A stretch of DNA of 57,764 nt from Flavobacteriales bacterium (GTDB taxonomy: Bacteria > Bacteroidota > Bacteroidia > Flavobacteriales_G > Salibacteraceae). A model generated the notes under the pieces. It was not told the DNA's origin, searched no databases, and worked only from the letters and a program-made list of their open reading frames with translations. Shown piece after piece: positions 43,699 to 54,167 of the stretch (position 1 is its first letter; the number at the start of each line of letters is the position of its first letter). A program made the position numbers and the translations under genes. The stretch is taken from positions 1 to 57,764 of the forward strand of contig DNTB01000059.1 of assembly GCA_003499525.1 (NCBI GenBank), given 5' to 3'.

Positions 43699-44547
43699 TT
43701 ATCGGCTCAAGGCCACATTATCGATTAGACGGATATCCCGAATAAAGCAGGCAATAAAAAGCCGCATGCTCTTGTCAGAGGATATTCTGGAATGTTCCTG
43801 CAAAGAATGCTCATCAGCCAAAATGAGATACTCAAGCTCTATGTGAGGATGTTTTTTGAAAGAACCCTTGATCTTTACAAGAGTTTCCTCAAAACCAATT
43901 TCATGAATTAAAGAAACTGCCCTTTTCAATTGGGCATAAACAAACCCGGCCTCGCTTCGCTCTAAACTTGACAAACGCTCATTGCGTGAACTCATGGCCA
44001 GCCCATTCTTCTCTCTAAAAATGGGTGCCCTTAGAATGTTGACCTTGGGTATTAAGGATTTAGAGTACTGCTCAATGATTCTCAACTGCTGAAAATCCTT
44101 CTCACCAAATACCGCAATGTTGGGTTTAACAAAAACGAAGAAACGATGAATGATTTCAAGAACTCCCTGAAAGTGCCCCGGTCTAGACGCCCCTTCCATC
44201 GTTTGATCCAATCCAATCAAATTGATGTTAACCTGCTGGGAATCGTCAGAGTAAATGTCTTCGTACTCTGGAATGAACACAGCCGAACAACCTATTTCCT
44301 GTAACAGATGAATGTCTCTTTCCTCATTCCGGGGATATGCTTTAAGATCGTCAATTCTGTTAAACTGCTTCGGATTGATAAAGATGGTCGCCAGGCATAC
44401 ATCGCTGTGCTTCAATGCCATCTTCACCAAAGAAAGATGACCTTCATGTAATGCTCCCATGGTTGGAACCAATGACAATGAATTGCCGATAGCTCTGCTC
44501 TCCTTTGTAAATTGTTGAATATCAGACGCTTTCCTAAGAATTTGCAT
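43699..44547 (-). CDS. panC: Pantoate-beta-alanine ligase
   Basis: PanC joins pantoate and beta-alanine using ATP. The signature PTMGALHEGHLSL (HxGH type) is near residues 29-41, and the following FINPKQF and the KMS-like SSRNERLS are present. Length 282 is normal. ATG 44547 was chosen; one codon earlier is an alternative ATG. It is divergent from the starch synthase gene. Confidence 0.95.
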   Translation of the reverse strand: MQILRKASDIQQFTKESRAIGNSLSLVPTMGALHEGHLSLVKMALKHSDVCLATIFINPKQFNRIDDLKAYPRNEERDIHLLQEIGCSAVFIPEYEDIYSDDSQQVNINLIGLDQTMEGASRPGHFQGVLEIIHRFFVFVKPNIAVFGEKDFQQLRIIEQYSKSLIPKVNILRAPIFREKNGLAMSSRNERLSSLERSEAGFVYAQLKRAVSLIHEIGFEETLVKIKGSFKKHPHIELEYLILADEHSLQEHSRISSDKSMRLFIACFIRDIRLIDNVALSR

Positions 44548-44625
44548 CATTCAGGCTGAAAAAGATGTCGGAAAAGGATAAGACCGCAATATATACCAAA
44601 ACTTGAACTGCACTCAGAATTTCCG

Positions 44626-44633
44626 TACTTTTG
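44626..44633 (+). promoter_or_regulatory. -7 and -33 promoter for the starch synthase gene
   Basis: TACTTTTG matches TAnnTTTG and CTTG lies 20 bases upstream (44602-44605), close to the expected spacing. The start codon is 23 bases downstream. Confidence 0.6.
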
Positions 44634-44656
44634 CATGAATTTTCGAAAATCTTTTT

Positions 44657-45484
44657 ATGGAAAAGATCAAAGTACTGTATGTTTCGCAGGAAATAACCCC
44701 CTACCTACCAGAAAGCCCGATGTCAAAGATGGGCAGATTTTTACCGCAACTTATGATGGAAAGAGGAAAAGAGATTCGAACTTTTATGCCTCGTTTCGGG
44801 AAAATCAATGAAAGACGCCATCAGTTGCATGAGGTGATTCGATTGTCAGGAATGAATCTCGTGGTAAACGACATTGATCATCCATTGATTATCAAGGTGG
44901 CATCCATTCAGCCAGCCCGCATGCAAGTTTATTTTATCGATAATGAGGAGTACTTTCATCGAAAGGCCGTTTTGCATGACGAGAAAGGAAAGGCTTTTAA
45001 GGACAACGACGAACGGGCCATTTTCTTTGTAAAAGGTGTAATTGAAACCGTTAAAAAGCTGGGGTGGTCGCCAGATATCATTCACATGAAAGGGTGGATG
45101 TCAGGTTTACTTCCGCTCTACCTTAGAACCGTTTATAAGGATGACCCATTGTTTATCGATTCTAAAATTGTTTATTCGGTTTACGGTAACGAGCCCAATG
45201 GCAAACTGAATAAGAAAATGGGAGATAAAATACGATTTGATATTGAAGATCCGAAACTTGTGAACGACCGTTACGATTATAACGAAATACATAAATCAGC
45301 AATCCAATTTGCGGATGCCATAACGATCGGAGATGATGAGGTTAGCACTGAAATTCGCAATTTCATTGAATCAAATGGAAAGCTGTGTATTGAGGTCAAG
45401 GAATCAGAAGAAGACGAAATGATCGAAAAATTAAACGGCCTCTACGAAAATATCCTTGATGAGAAAACCGTTTTCTCGGACTGA
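44657..45484 (+). CDS. Short glycogen/starch synthase (GT5 N-terminal domain)
   Basis: The 275-residue protein matches the N-terminal catalytic domain of GT5 glycogen synthases: LYVSQEITPYLPES, then DIIHMKGWMSGLLPLYL and IVYSVYG. The C-terminal nucleotide-binding Rossmann domain of the usual 480-residue enzyme is absent. Such short forms are common in Bacteroidota, so this is not simply a broken copy. Whether it makes glycogen by itself is doubtful. It overlaps the next gene by 26 bases in another frame. Confidence 0.8.
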   Translation: MEKIKVLYVSQEITPYLPESPMSKMGRFLPQLMMERGKEIRTFMPRFGKINERRHQLHEVIRLSGMNLVVNDIDHPLIIKVASIQPARMQVYFIDNEEYFHRKAVLHDEKGKAFKDNDERAIFFVKGVIETVKKLGWSPDIIHMKGWMSGLLPLYLRTVYKDDPLFIDSKIVYSVYGNEPNGKLNKKMGDKIRFDIEDPKLVNDRYDYNEIHKSAIQFADAITIGDDEVSTEIRNFIESNGKLCIEVKESEEDEMIEKLNGLYENILDEKTVFSD

Positions 45485-46889
45485 ATTGAGACCTTTCTTT
45501 AACATATCATTCATAAAAGGGGTAATTCACCCCTTCTTTTTTTCTGTGCTTTTAATATCAGCAAGCGCCTGTCGAAAGGACGACAATTTAGGCCGTGATG
45601 TTCAACCGGGAGATGATGACCTCTTTATTCATGTGACAGACACCTTTAATATTCTGGCTGAAACCATACGTTCACCACTCTTGCGAACAGATGAAAGAGC
45701 CGATGTATTTGTCGGTATTTACAACGACCCAGTATTTGGGACGACGAGTTCATCTTTCTACACTCAGGTATTACACGCCGATGAGGATCCTGATTTAGCA
45801 CCCGTCGAGGATCGAAAGTTTGATTCAATCATCCTATCCATGAGGTTTGTTTCCGGCAATGTCTATAAGGACAGGAACCAAAGCATTTTTTCGGGAGAAC
45901 CCGCCCGATTTGAAATCCATGAGATCATTGAACCCATCAATCTGGGTTCAAACTATTTCTCCAACAGCGCAGTAAAAACCAGCCCAACTATGCTGGGTGT
46001 TTTTGATGGTTTTGTAAACCTGGTGGATGATGTAATACTAACCGATGGTGATACTGTTCCACCACAAATAAGAATTCGGCTAAGCGATGAGTTTGGAGAA
46101 AAACTTTTAAAAGCCGGTAATGAAGTATATGCAACCAATGAGGGTTTGCATGACTTTTTCAATGGACTGTATGTCAAGCCAGTTTCTGTTAGTTCTAATA
46201 AAGGAGCCGGAGCCCTGTATGAGATTAACGGGCCAAATAGCAGACTTGAGCTATATTTTCGGGAGCCGGATTCTAATGCCATTGATGAAGCCAAAACATT
46301 ATTTTTTCCAATGCGTGCAGCAGCTTCGACAGTGGCACCCGATTTGGCAGCCAGCTTTATGAGATATGAGCATGACTACGAAAATTCTGAAATTTCCGAT
46401 GTTCTTGGTAATACAGAGGAGGGAAGTAGAAAACTCTACATGCAAGGGATGGCGGGCACGGATGTGCTGATCTATTTTCAAGACCTCAACCGACTACTGG
46501 ATAAAGGAAACATAATTATCAATCTTGCAGAACTCTACATACCCTTCGATACGGCACAAGAATTTATTTGGCCGGGGCGAATAGCTGTCGCCAGATTGCT
46601 CGCAGACAGTACCACAGAATTATTGACAGATCAGCTAAATACCTTTGGCTCCAGAGGGGTAGATGGAAATGCCAGCTATAGTGCAGGCAGATATAGATTC
46701 AGAATAACACAGTACCTGGAAGAGCGTCTGAGGGCATTTTCTGCAGATAACCCAGTGGATGAAGTTCTTTACCTTTCAGCCATAAATAATGACCGATCAC
46801 CGGTTAGATCTGTAATGTTTGGAACGAGCCATAATATTCCTGAAACAGACAGTTTAAAACTTGTGGTAACCTATACTTTAACACGATAA
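45459..46889 (+). CDS. DUF4270 lipoprotein
   Basis: A 476-residue protein with an N-terminal hydrophobic signal ending in a lipobox (LISASAC at about residue 38). It is extracytoplasmic and beta-rich with no catalytic motif. DUF4270 proteins are found widely in Bacteroidota next to starch synthase and glmS, as here, and have no known role. A long region before the signal is unusual, so a later start is possible. Confidence 0.85.
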   Translation: MRKPFSRTELRPFFNISFIKGVIHPFFFSVLLISASACRKDDNLGRDVQPGDDDLFIHVTDTFNILAETIRSPLLRTDERADVFVGIYNDPVFGTTSSSFYTQVLHADEDPDLAPVEDRKFDSIILSMRFVSGNVYKDRNQSIFSGEPARFEIHEIIEPINLGSNYFSNSAVKTSPTMLGVFDGFVNLVDDVILTDGDTVPPQIRIRLSDEFGEKLLKAGNEVYATNEGLHDFFNGLYVKPVSVSSNKGAGALYEINGPNSRLELYFREPDSNAIDEAKTLFFPMRAAASTVAPDLAASFMRYEHDYENSEISDVLGNTEEGSRKLYMQGMAGTDVLIYFQDLNRLLDKGNIIINLAELYIPFDTAQEFIWPGRIAVARLLADSTTELLTDQLNTFGSRGVDGNASYSAGRYRFRITQYLEERLRAFSADNPVDEVLYLSAINNDRSPVRSVMFGTSHNIPETDSLKLVVTYTLTR

Positions 46890-46899
46890 ATCTCAATAT

Positions 46900-48744
46900 A
46901 TGTGCGGTATTGTTGGCTATGTCGGAGACAGAAGAGCCTATCCCATTCTGATTAAAGGTCTAAAAAGACTAGAATACCGAGGTTATGATAGCGCTGGAGT
47001 GGCTATTGGACAAGACAATACCATAGATGTCCGTAAGAAGCAGGGGAAGGTTAAGAAGGTCGAGGATATTAGTGATAATGGCACTATTCAGGGTACTATT
47101 GGAATTGGTCATACCAGATGGGCCACGCATGGAGCTCCAACAGATTTGAATTCGCATCCACATCGCTCTGCTTCGGGCAAATTAGTCATGATTCATAATG
47201 GCATCATAGAGAATTATGATGTCCTTAAGAAAGAATTGGTAAAAAGGGGATATTCGTTCGAGTCGGATACCGATACCGAAGTTCTATTGAATTTCATTGA
47301 GGAGGTGCGAAAATCAAATGACGTAACTCTGGAAGAGGGAATTAGACTGGCACTCAGCCAGGTAGTTGGAGCGTATGCCATTGCGATTATTGAAGAGGGA
47401 AATATGGACCGAATTTATCTGGCTAAAAAAGGAAGTCCATTGGTTGTTGGAATAGGTAAGGACGAATATTTTATCGCATCTGATGCTACACCTTTTTTAG
47501 AATATACGAAGAATGTGGTGTACCTGGAAGATGAGGAAATGGCAGTATTGGATAGGCATACGGGTTTGAGTATAAAAACAATAAAAGAAAATGTAGATGT
47601 AGACCCGAAAATCCACAAACTACAGATGGATCTTGAAGCTATTGAGAAAGGTGGTTTTGATCACTTTATGCTTAAAGAGATTTACGAACAACCTAAATCA
47701 ATTCGTGATACGCTGCGAGGAAGAATGCTTCCTGAAAAAGGAATTATTTCAATGGCGGGCTTTAAAGAATACGAATCGAAATTCCAAAATGCCAAAAGAT
47801 TGCTCATTATCGGTTGTGGAACATCCTGGCATGCAGGCCTGGTTGCGGAATACTTGTTTGAAGAATTTGCTAGGGTGCCCGTTGAGGTTGAGTATGCATC
47901 AGAATTTAGGTACAGGAATCCAATTATTTATGAAGATGATATTGTAATTGCAATTTCACAATCTGGCGAGACGGCTGATACGCTTGCAGCTATAGAGCTG
48001 GCTAAATCTAAAGGGGCTACCATATTTGGAGTTTGTAATGTAGTGGGTTCCACTATAGCAAGAGTAGCAGATGCGGGTGCATATACTCATGCCGGCCCTG
48101 AAATTGGAGTAGCTTCTACAAAGGCATTTACAGCTCAGGTTGCGGTACTAACCCTTATGGCACTTCAACTCGGTCATTTGCGTGGCAAGATCTCTAAATC
48201 ACAATTGCATGAATTGCTCGTTGAGCTCGACGGGATTCCAGAAAAGATTGACTGGATGCTCCAATCCGATGATATGGTTCGATCAATTTCATCTGAGTAT
48301 GCTTCTACTTCAAATTTTTTGTACTTAGGAAGAGGTGTGAATTTTCCGGTTGCTTTGGAAGGCGCATTGAAACTAAAAGAGATATCGTATATCCACGCGG
48401 AGGGATATCCGGCTGCTGAAATGAAACATGGACCTATTGCCCTTATAGATGAGAATATGCCGGTAGTGGTTATCGCGAATAGGGGAAGTCAATACGAAAA
48501 AATAATTTCCAATATTCAGGAGATTAAGGCGCGAAATGGCAAAATAATAGCTATTGTTAATGAGGACGATAGTGCGATTTCAGAATTGGCAGATTATGTA
48601 ATGAAGACCCCACATAGCAATGAAATGTTTACCCCGCTGCTTACCTCCGTACCGCTTCAGCTTTTATCGTACCATATCGCTGTTCTTCGGGGTTGTAATG
48701 TGGATCAACCGAGGAATCTGGCCAAGTCGGTCACCGTTGAGTAA
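46900..48744 (+). CDS. glmS: Glutamine-fructose-6-phosphate aminotransferase
   Basis: GlmS makes glucosamine-6-phosphate, the first step of UDP-GlcNAc synthesis. Cys2 (MCGIVGYVG) is the glutaminase nucleophile. Two SIS domains follow, with GCGTSWHAG, SQSGETADT and GRGVNFPVALEGALKLKEISYIHAEGYPAAEMKHGPIAL. Length 614 is typical. It follows DUF4270 by 10 bases and overlaps the convergent protease gene by 14 bases. No glmS ribozyme is recognisable. Confidence 0.97.
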   Translation: MCGIVGYVGDRRAYPILIKGLKRLEYRGYDSAGVAIGQDNTIDVRKKQGKVKKVEDISDNGTIQGTIGIGHTRWATHGAPTDLNSHPHRSASGKLVMIHNGIIENYDVLKKELVKRGYSFESDTDTEVLLNFIEEVRKSNDVTLEEGIRLALSQVVGAYAIAIIEEGNMDRIYLAKKGSPLVVGIGKDEYFIASDATPFLEYTKNVVYLEDEEMAVLDRHTGLSIKTIKENVDVDPKIHKLQMDLEAIEKGGFDHFMLKEIYEQPKSIRDTLRGRMLPEKGIISMAGFKEYESKFQNAKRLLIIGCGTSWHAGLVAEYLFEEFARVPVEVEYASEFRYRNPIIYEDDIVIAISQSGETADTLAAIELAKSKGATIFGVCNVVGSTIARVADAGAYTHAGPEIGVASTKAFTAQVAVLTLMALQLGHLRGKISKSQLHELLVELDGIPEKIDWMLQSDDMVRSISSEYASTSNFLYLGRGVNFPVALEGALKLKEISYIHAEGYPAAEMKHGPIALIDENMPVVVIANRGSQYEKIISNIQEIKARNGKIIAIVNEDDSAISELADYVMKTPHSNEMFTPLLTSVPLQLLSYHIAVLRGCNVDQPRNLAKSVTVE

Positions 48745-50332
48745 CCGTATTCTTTCGGGTAGTTTGTATGGCCTGAATGTACGGGTCGCGCTCATTCCAT
48801 ATGGGATAGAAGCCTTCGTCATTCCATACATTTCTGGCAATGTAAGCCTTTAGTCTTCTTTGGATTTCTGGTTTGGCCTGCACCATTTCTTCTCCCGGGA
48901 TTTCTATGTTCTTAGATGCAGCACGAGATATCAAGTCGTCCATCATTACTTCAGAGACATTGAAGCTGTCCCTGAAAGCATCAACACCGCCATTTTCCAT
49001 TAGCTCTTCTCTGTGCTGATCTGAAAACTCAAAAGCGTAATCGTAAATCAATCCGGTATTGATCATCCTGTTGAGAAATGTCCAGTTTTCCGTAGTATCG
49101 ACGGGTATGAAGTAATCGGGAATTACACCTCCTCCTCCATACACCTTTCTTCCATTCTTTGTATAATAAACTTCTGAGCTGTCGACGGTGATGCTGTCTG
49201 CACTGAACATCTCTCCATGATCATATCTATGGAAATAATCCTGACGATAGTCACTGCTGCCATTCTGATAAGGCTTTTGAATGCATCGACCAGAGGGAGT
49301 ATAATAACGGGCTATCGTCAATCGCGTAGCTGCACCATTGGGCCATTGAGTTTGTTCCTGAACCAGTCCTTTGCCGAAGGATCTGCGCCCGACAACCCAC
49401 CCCCTGTCCTGATCTTGTATGGCTCCGGCAACTATTTCACTTGCTGAAGCCGATGATTCGTCAATCAGGATTATTGGACGGATATTAAGGAAGTGTCCAT
49501 GGGGTGTTGAATAATAGGTCTTCTTTCGACTTTTGCGGCCTTCAGTATAAACGAGGAGCTCATTTTCGGGAAAAAATTCATCCAACATGTCTATTGCGGC
49601 ATCCATATACCCTCCACCGTTGCCGCGCAGATCGATGACCACTTCTTTAGCCCCTTTGTTTAACAATCCCATTACATGGGTAACAAATTCTTTATGAGTG
49701 TTTCTGGCGAATCGATAGACTTTAACGTATCCGGTCGTGTCATTCATCATGTAGGCGCCGGTGACACTATGGATTGGAATTTTATCTCTTGTAATTTCAA
49801 AATCGAGGTTGCCAGAACTGGGCCTGAGAATTCCCACATTCACTTTGGTCCCTTTCGGTCCCTTAAGCAGTTTTAAGACCTTCCTATTTCCAATTCCAAT
49901 TCCAGCAATCACTTCTCCTTCGACGGAAACAATTCTGTCTCCGGCTCTTATGCCTACCTTTCTTGATGGCCCTCCCTCCAGTGCATCAACCACGACAACG
50001 GTATCTTTTCTTATATGAAACTGAACCCCAATTCCCTCGAAATTTCCTTCAAGTGGTTCATTCATTGCAGCGAGCTCTTCAGCAGAAATGTAGTAGGAAT
50101 GAGGATCTAACTCCTGAAGGACGTATGAAATGGTTTGATCGACCAATTCGCGCTGTTCGACACTGTCAACATAGGTATTCTCTATATACCTGAAAATATC
50201 CTGCACGAATGAAAAGTTATTCGATCTTTTAGTAGGAAGAGGCTTCGGGCTCAAGTTTGCACCCAACAAAAAACCTACAATGAGAGCGAGCGCAAACAAA
50301 GAGGGTATCCAGATGTAAAAGTTCTTATTCAT
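48731..50332 (-). CDS. S41-family C-terminal processing protease (CtpA-like)
   Basis: The secreted or periplasmic protease has an N-terminal membrane anchor (about 5-25), a PDZ domain (about 95-170, IGVQFHIRK and GIRAGDRIVSVEG), and the S41 core. The catalytic Ser is in DESSASASEIVAGA (about 291-304) and the Lys in SFGKGLVQEQ. Length 533 is usual for Bacteroidota. It probably trims or degrades envelope proteins. The C-terminus overlaps glmS by 14 bases. Confidence 0.92.
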   Translation of the reverse strand: MNKNFYIWIPSLFALALIVGFLLGANLSPKPLPTKRSNNFSFVQDIFRYIENTYVDSVEQRELVDQTISYVLQELDPHSYYISAEELAAMNEPLEGNFEGIGVQFHIRKDTVVVVDALEGGPSRKVGIRAGDRIVSVEGEVIAGIGIGNRKVLKLLKGPKGTKVNVGILRPSSGNLDFEITRDKIPIHSVTGAYMMNDTTGYVKVYRFARNTHKEFVTHVMGLLNKGAKEVVIDLRGNGGGYMDAAIDMLDEFFPENELLVYTEGRKSRKKTYYSTPHGHFLNIRPIILIDESSASASEIVAGAIQDQDRGWVVGRRSFGKGLVQEQTQWPNGAATRLTIARYYTPSGRCIQKPYQNGSSDYRQDYFHRYDHGEMFSADSITVDSSEVYYTKNGRKVYGGGGVIPDYFIPVDTTENWTFLNRMINTGLIYDYAFEFSDQHREELMENGGVDAFRDSFNVSEVMMDDLISRAASKNIEIPGEEMVQAKPEIQRRLKAYIARNVWNDEGFYPIWNERDPYIQAIQTTRKNTVTQR

Positions 50333-50643
50333 TTAAACGAGAGAACAATAATAAACTTCGTAACGCACAAGCGGTAAATAGAATCCGTGAGTTGAACGAA
50401 AGAGGTGATAAAAGGTTCGGCTCAGTTGTGAACTGAATGTTATGTAGAAGGAAAAAAAGTTTATGATTATTTAACGCAGATTGAATAAAGATTCCCATAT
50501 TTGGGTTAACAAAATTCAAAAACTAAAATTATTAGAGCAGATTTTACTTTCACGACAACATGTAACAATCTCATTTTCAGACTTCTCTGAAGGAGATTCG
50601 TAAATTTTCAGTAGTATTTTCAACAAACAATTAAAATGATGCT
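50333..50643. other. 311-base gene-free region upstream of the SusC gene
   Basis: This AT-rich stretch lies between the divergent protease and SusC genes and must hold both promoters. An imperfect -7 match (TAAATTTT, 50601-50608) is 36 bases before the SusC ATG. No hairpin, RNA gene or small ORF worth calling was seen. Confidence 0.5.
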
Positions 50644-53600
50644 ATGAGGTACAACTACTATTTTTCATTTATTGTGGCGATGCTTTTCTCGTTTGGAGCA
50701 TGGGCACAGGTAACAGTTAAAGGAACTGTTACATCTAAAGAGGACAACTCACCGTTACCCGGTGTAACCGTTGTGCTCAAAAACACAACACGAGGTACAG
50801 TTACCGATATAAACGGGAAATACGAAATCCAGGCCGATTCATTAGGACAGGAGATTGTATTTAGTTTCATCGGTATGAAGACCGTGGTGATGAGAGCCGG
50901 GTCAGGGCCGTTGAACATTCAAATGGAACAGGGAGTTCAACTCAATGAGGTTGTTGTAACTGCTCTGGGATTTGAGGCAAACAAAGATGAGTTGGGAAGT
51001 GCCCAAACTACAATTGAAGGGGGATTGATCCAGGAAACTGGTGAGGCCCGGTTGATCAATAACCTTGCAGGTAAGTCGGCGGGAGTCAACATTACTCAAG
51101 CTACCGGAGACCCTGGTGCTGGGTCGAAAATCCAAATTCGAGGTGCCAGCTCTATTACTGGGGATAATCAGCCATTAATTGTTTTGGACGGAATACCAAT
51201 ATTCAATGATTCTTACTATGGTGAGGCATATGGAGGTCAACAAACTACCAGTTCAGGCTCTCTTGGTTCCGGTGGAGGTGTTACCCAGCAGTCTCGACTT
51301 AATGACCTTAACCCGAATGATATTGAAAATGTTGAGGTTATTCGAGGTGCTTCCGCGGCTGCCATTTGGGGTTCGCGAGCCATGAATGGTGTGATTATGA
51401 TTACCACAAAGCAAGGAAAACAAGGAGCCACAAAGAATTTCTCCGTAAATGTGAATTCAGCAGTTGCATTTGAGCAACTAAACCGTAAAGTTCCACTTCA
51501 AGATCGTTGGGGACAAGGAGTTTCCATGTCCTATTTGGATGGCTCTATAGCTGGACCAACTGGAGGACTTAGATCGCTTTCTTGGGGTGATAAAATTAGC
51601 GATAGATCTGGTGGTCCTGATGAATTTATCAGCGATCCCAATGATGCGAATTACGGGGGTTATTATGTGGATCGTCATTCTGGAAATACATACTACAGAA
51701 TAGCAGACGGAGACGCATTTACTGAATTATCAGATGGTACTTACAACGTTCATGGAGGCAAGAATTCTCGCGAGACCTATGACTTATATGATCAAATCTT
51801 CAAAACAGGGTTCACGTTCGACAATAGCATATCCATAAGCAGTGGTGGTCCAAATGGATCAGTTCTTTTCAGTATAGCTGACTTGAATCAGGATGGAATC
51901 GTTCTGAAAAACAGTAATTACAGAAGAACTTCTGCAATGATCAATGCATCTACCAGATTGAATGATCAGTGGAAAATGAGTGGATCTGCTCGATATGTTT
52001 CAACACGATCCAATCGTATCCAAATGGGGTCTAACCTAAATGGACTATATCTTGGTGGGTTGAGAAATCCAGCTGACTTCAACATGGAGGATTATGAAGG
52101 AACCTATTTCGATCCTGGTGGAGCAATTTTTGACGGAGTGCAAAGATCATATCGAAATTCCATTGGGGCTCTGTCAGACCCAAATGCATCTCAAAGGCAA
52201 TCAGGTTATGGTTATGATAACCCGCTTTTTATGATGAGAAATTCTCCTAGTGAAAATGTTGTAAATAGAACGCTTGGAAAACTTCAATTAGAATATGAGC
52301 CTCTGGCTTGGTTAAACCTTACCGCACGTGGAGGATGGGATCATTATGATGATGTGAGAAGCGATTTTTATCATCATTATTCTTCTGGTTCAAACAGTCA
52401 AGGTCGATATGTAACCGAGAATATAACAAGTACACAGTTGAATTTTGACCTTATCGCTCGAATGACATTTGATCTTACTGACGATATTCGAATGCCAGTT
52501 TTGTTGGGCGCAAATATCAACGACCGAACATTTAATACTGATGCATCTGATGTTCGGGGATTTACGAATAGATTATCTCCACCTCAATCTATAAATAGTT
52601 CTCCTAGTCAGCGTTTTCCGAATAATTCGGCTGAACGAATATTCTCGAATAGCTTCTACGGTACTGTTTCGCTTAACATGTTTCAGCAGTTATTTGTTAA
52701 TGTTTCAGGGCGCTTGGATAGATATTCAACATTGCCGGTCGCCAATAACACCGTATTCTACCCGAGTATAGATGCGGCATGGCAATTTCATGAGTACTTA
52801 GGTAACCAGAATATACTTTCATTCGCTAAGTTGAGAGCAGGTATTGGCCAGGTTGGTAGAGATCCAAGTGCATATAGCTTAAGAACCTATTTTATACAGC
52901 CAACGGCTGCTATCGAAGGATATGGAGAAGGCTGGGGACCCGGAGTTGATCCGTCATCAGATATTTATGGTGGTGGTAACGCACAGAGTAACGTTGCAGG
53001 TAATCCAGATTTACGTCCTGAGATAAAAACAGAATGGGAAGTGGGGACGGATTTAAGATTCTTCGAGGATCGTTTGACTTTAGGGTTTACTTATTATCAA
53101 AACACAACCAAAGATTTAATCATTCAGGTTGATGTAGCACCTTCTACTGGTTTTGCGCAACAATTATCCAATGCAGCCGAAATTGAAAACAAAGGTTTCG
53201 AGATAGAGTTAGGTGCTCGAGCAATTCAAACTCAAAAAGGATTTACATGGGATATCTTCGGTAACTACACTCAGAACAGAAATAAAGTTACTGAGATGAG
53301 CGGTGTAAACAGTGTATTCCTTGCAGGATTTGCGGGAGGAAGCTCACGAGCGGTATTAGGTGAGCAACTCGGCGTACTTTGGGGAGGAACATGGAAAAGA
53401 AATGAAAACGGAAGTTTTGTACTCGATGAGAATGGCTTCCCAGAACAAGCTGATGCTGAAGGTGTGATAGGAGATCCTAATCCCGATTTCAGATTTGGAA
53501 TTGGAAATACATTCGCCTATAAAGGTTTTGAACTCTATATTCTATTTGATGCAGCTGTAGGTATCGATATGTGGAATGGCACAAAAGGTGCTTTGGCCTA

Positions 53601-54135
53601 TTTTGGTACAGCAGAATACACTGATAAAACTGTTACGTTAACAAGAGAACAAGCTGGGTATGTGGATGCAGGTGGAAATTATGTTGAAGGTACGCTCAAG
53701 AATTTTGAAGGAGCGGATGCATACTCATATTATGGACCAGGACACGTAAACGGACCAGAAGGTTCCATGACGGTACGTGGAGAAATTAAAGATTATGGTG
53801 CGGGAGATGTTCTCGTGGATGAAGCATGGTACATTAGTGGACCAGGTAGTGGTTTTACAGGTCCTGAAGAACAATTTGTTGAAGATGCCAGCTGGTATCG
53901 TATTCGCGACGTACGATTGTCCTATACATTTACAAAGAGTCAAATTAAGAATGTTCTAGGTCTGGAGAGCATTAAACTCAATTTCTCAGTAAATAATGCC
54001 TGGTTGTGGACAGAATATGAAGGCAATGATCCAGACCAGACACTTACAGGAGCAGGACTTAACGGTTTTGGATTGGATTACTTCCAGAACCCATCTGTAA
54101 GAACGTATCGTTTCGGTGTTAATCTGGTATTTTAA
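50644..54135 (+). CDS. SusC/RagA-type TonB-linked outer-membrane transporter
   Basis: The 1163-residue protein has a signal peptide (1-22), a CarboxypepD_reg-like domain (about 23-98), a plug domain (about 105-240, with GASAAAIWGSRAMNGVIMITTK) and a large beta-barrel ending in FGVNLVF. It forms the barrel of an import complex powered by TonB. The SusD-like lid lipoprotein gene is 11 bases downstream. No glycosidase, peptidase or regulator gene of a utilisation locus is nearby, so the substrate is open; peptide or glycan are both possible. Confidence 0.95.
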   Translation: MRYNYYFSFIVAMLFSFGAWAQVTVKGTVTSKEDNSPLPGVTVVLKNTTRGTVTDINGKYEIQADSLGQEIVFSFIGMKTVVMRAGSGPLNIQMEQGVQLNEVVVTALGFEANKDELGSAQTTIEGGLIQETGEARLINNLAGKSAGVNITQATGDPGAGSKIQIRGASSITGDNQPLIVLDGIPIFNDSYYGEAYGGQQTTSSGSLGSGGGVTQQSRLNDLNPNDIENVEVIRGASAAAIWGSRAMNGVIMITTKQGKQGATKNFSVNVNSAVAFEQLNRKVPLQDRWGQGVSMSYLDGSIAGPTGGLRSLSWGDKISDRSGGPDEFISDPNDANYGGYYVDRHSGNTYYRIADGDAFTELSDGTYNVHGGKNSRETYDLYDQIFKTGFTFDNSISISSGGPNGSVLFSIADLNQDGIVLKNSNYRRTSAMINASTRLNDQWKMSGSARYVSTRSNRIQMGSNLNGLYLGGLRNPADFNMEDYEGTYFDPGGAIFDGVQRSYRNSIGALSDPNASQRQSGYGYDNPLFMMRNSPSENVVNRTLGKLQLEYEPLAWLNLTARGGWDHYDDVRSDFYHHYSSGSNSQGRYVTENITSTQLNFDLIARMTFDLTDDIRMPVLLGANINDRTFNTDASDVRGFTNRLSPPQSINSSPSQRFPNNSAERIFSNSFYGTVSLNMFQQLFVNVSGRLDRYSTLPVANNTVFYPSIDAAWQFHEYLGNQNILSFAKLRAGIGQVGRDPSAYSLRTYFIQPTAAIEGYGEGWGPGVDPSSDIYGGGNAQSNVAGNPDLRPEIKTEWEVGTDLRFFEDRLTLGFTYYQNTTKDLIIQVDVAPSTGFAQQLSNAAEIENKGFEIELGARAIQTQKGFTWDIFGNYTQNRNKVTEMSGVNSVFLAGFAGGSSRAVLGEQLGVLWGGTWKRNENGSFVLDENGFPEQADAEGVIGDPNPDFRFGIGNTFAYKGFELYILFDAAVGIDMWNGTKGALAYFGTAEYTDKTVTLTREQAGYVDAGGNYVEGTLKNFEGADAYSYYGPGHVNGPEGSMTVRGEIKDYGAGDVLVDEAWYISGPGSGFTGPEEQFVEDASWYRIRDVRLSYTFTKSQIKNVLGLESIKLNFSVNNAWLWTEYEGNDPDQTLTGAGLNGFGLDYFQNPSVRTYRFGVNLVF

Positions 54136-54167
54136 TTCTGAAAATAATGGCATTTAAAAAATATAAA

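Noticed and set aside
46890..46899. glmS ribozyme
   Set aside because: The gap before glmS is only ten bases, too short for the ribozyme.
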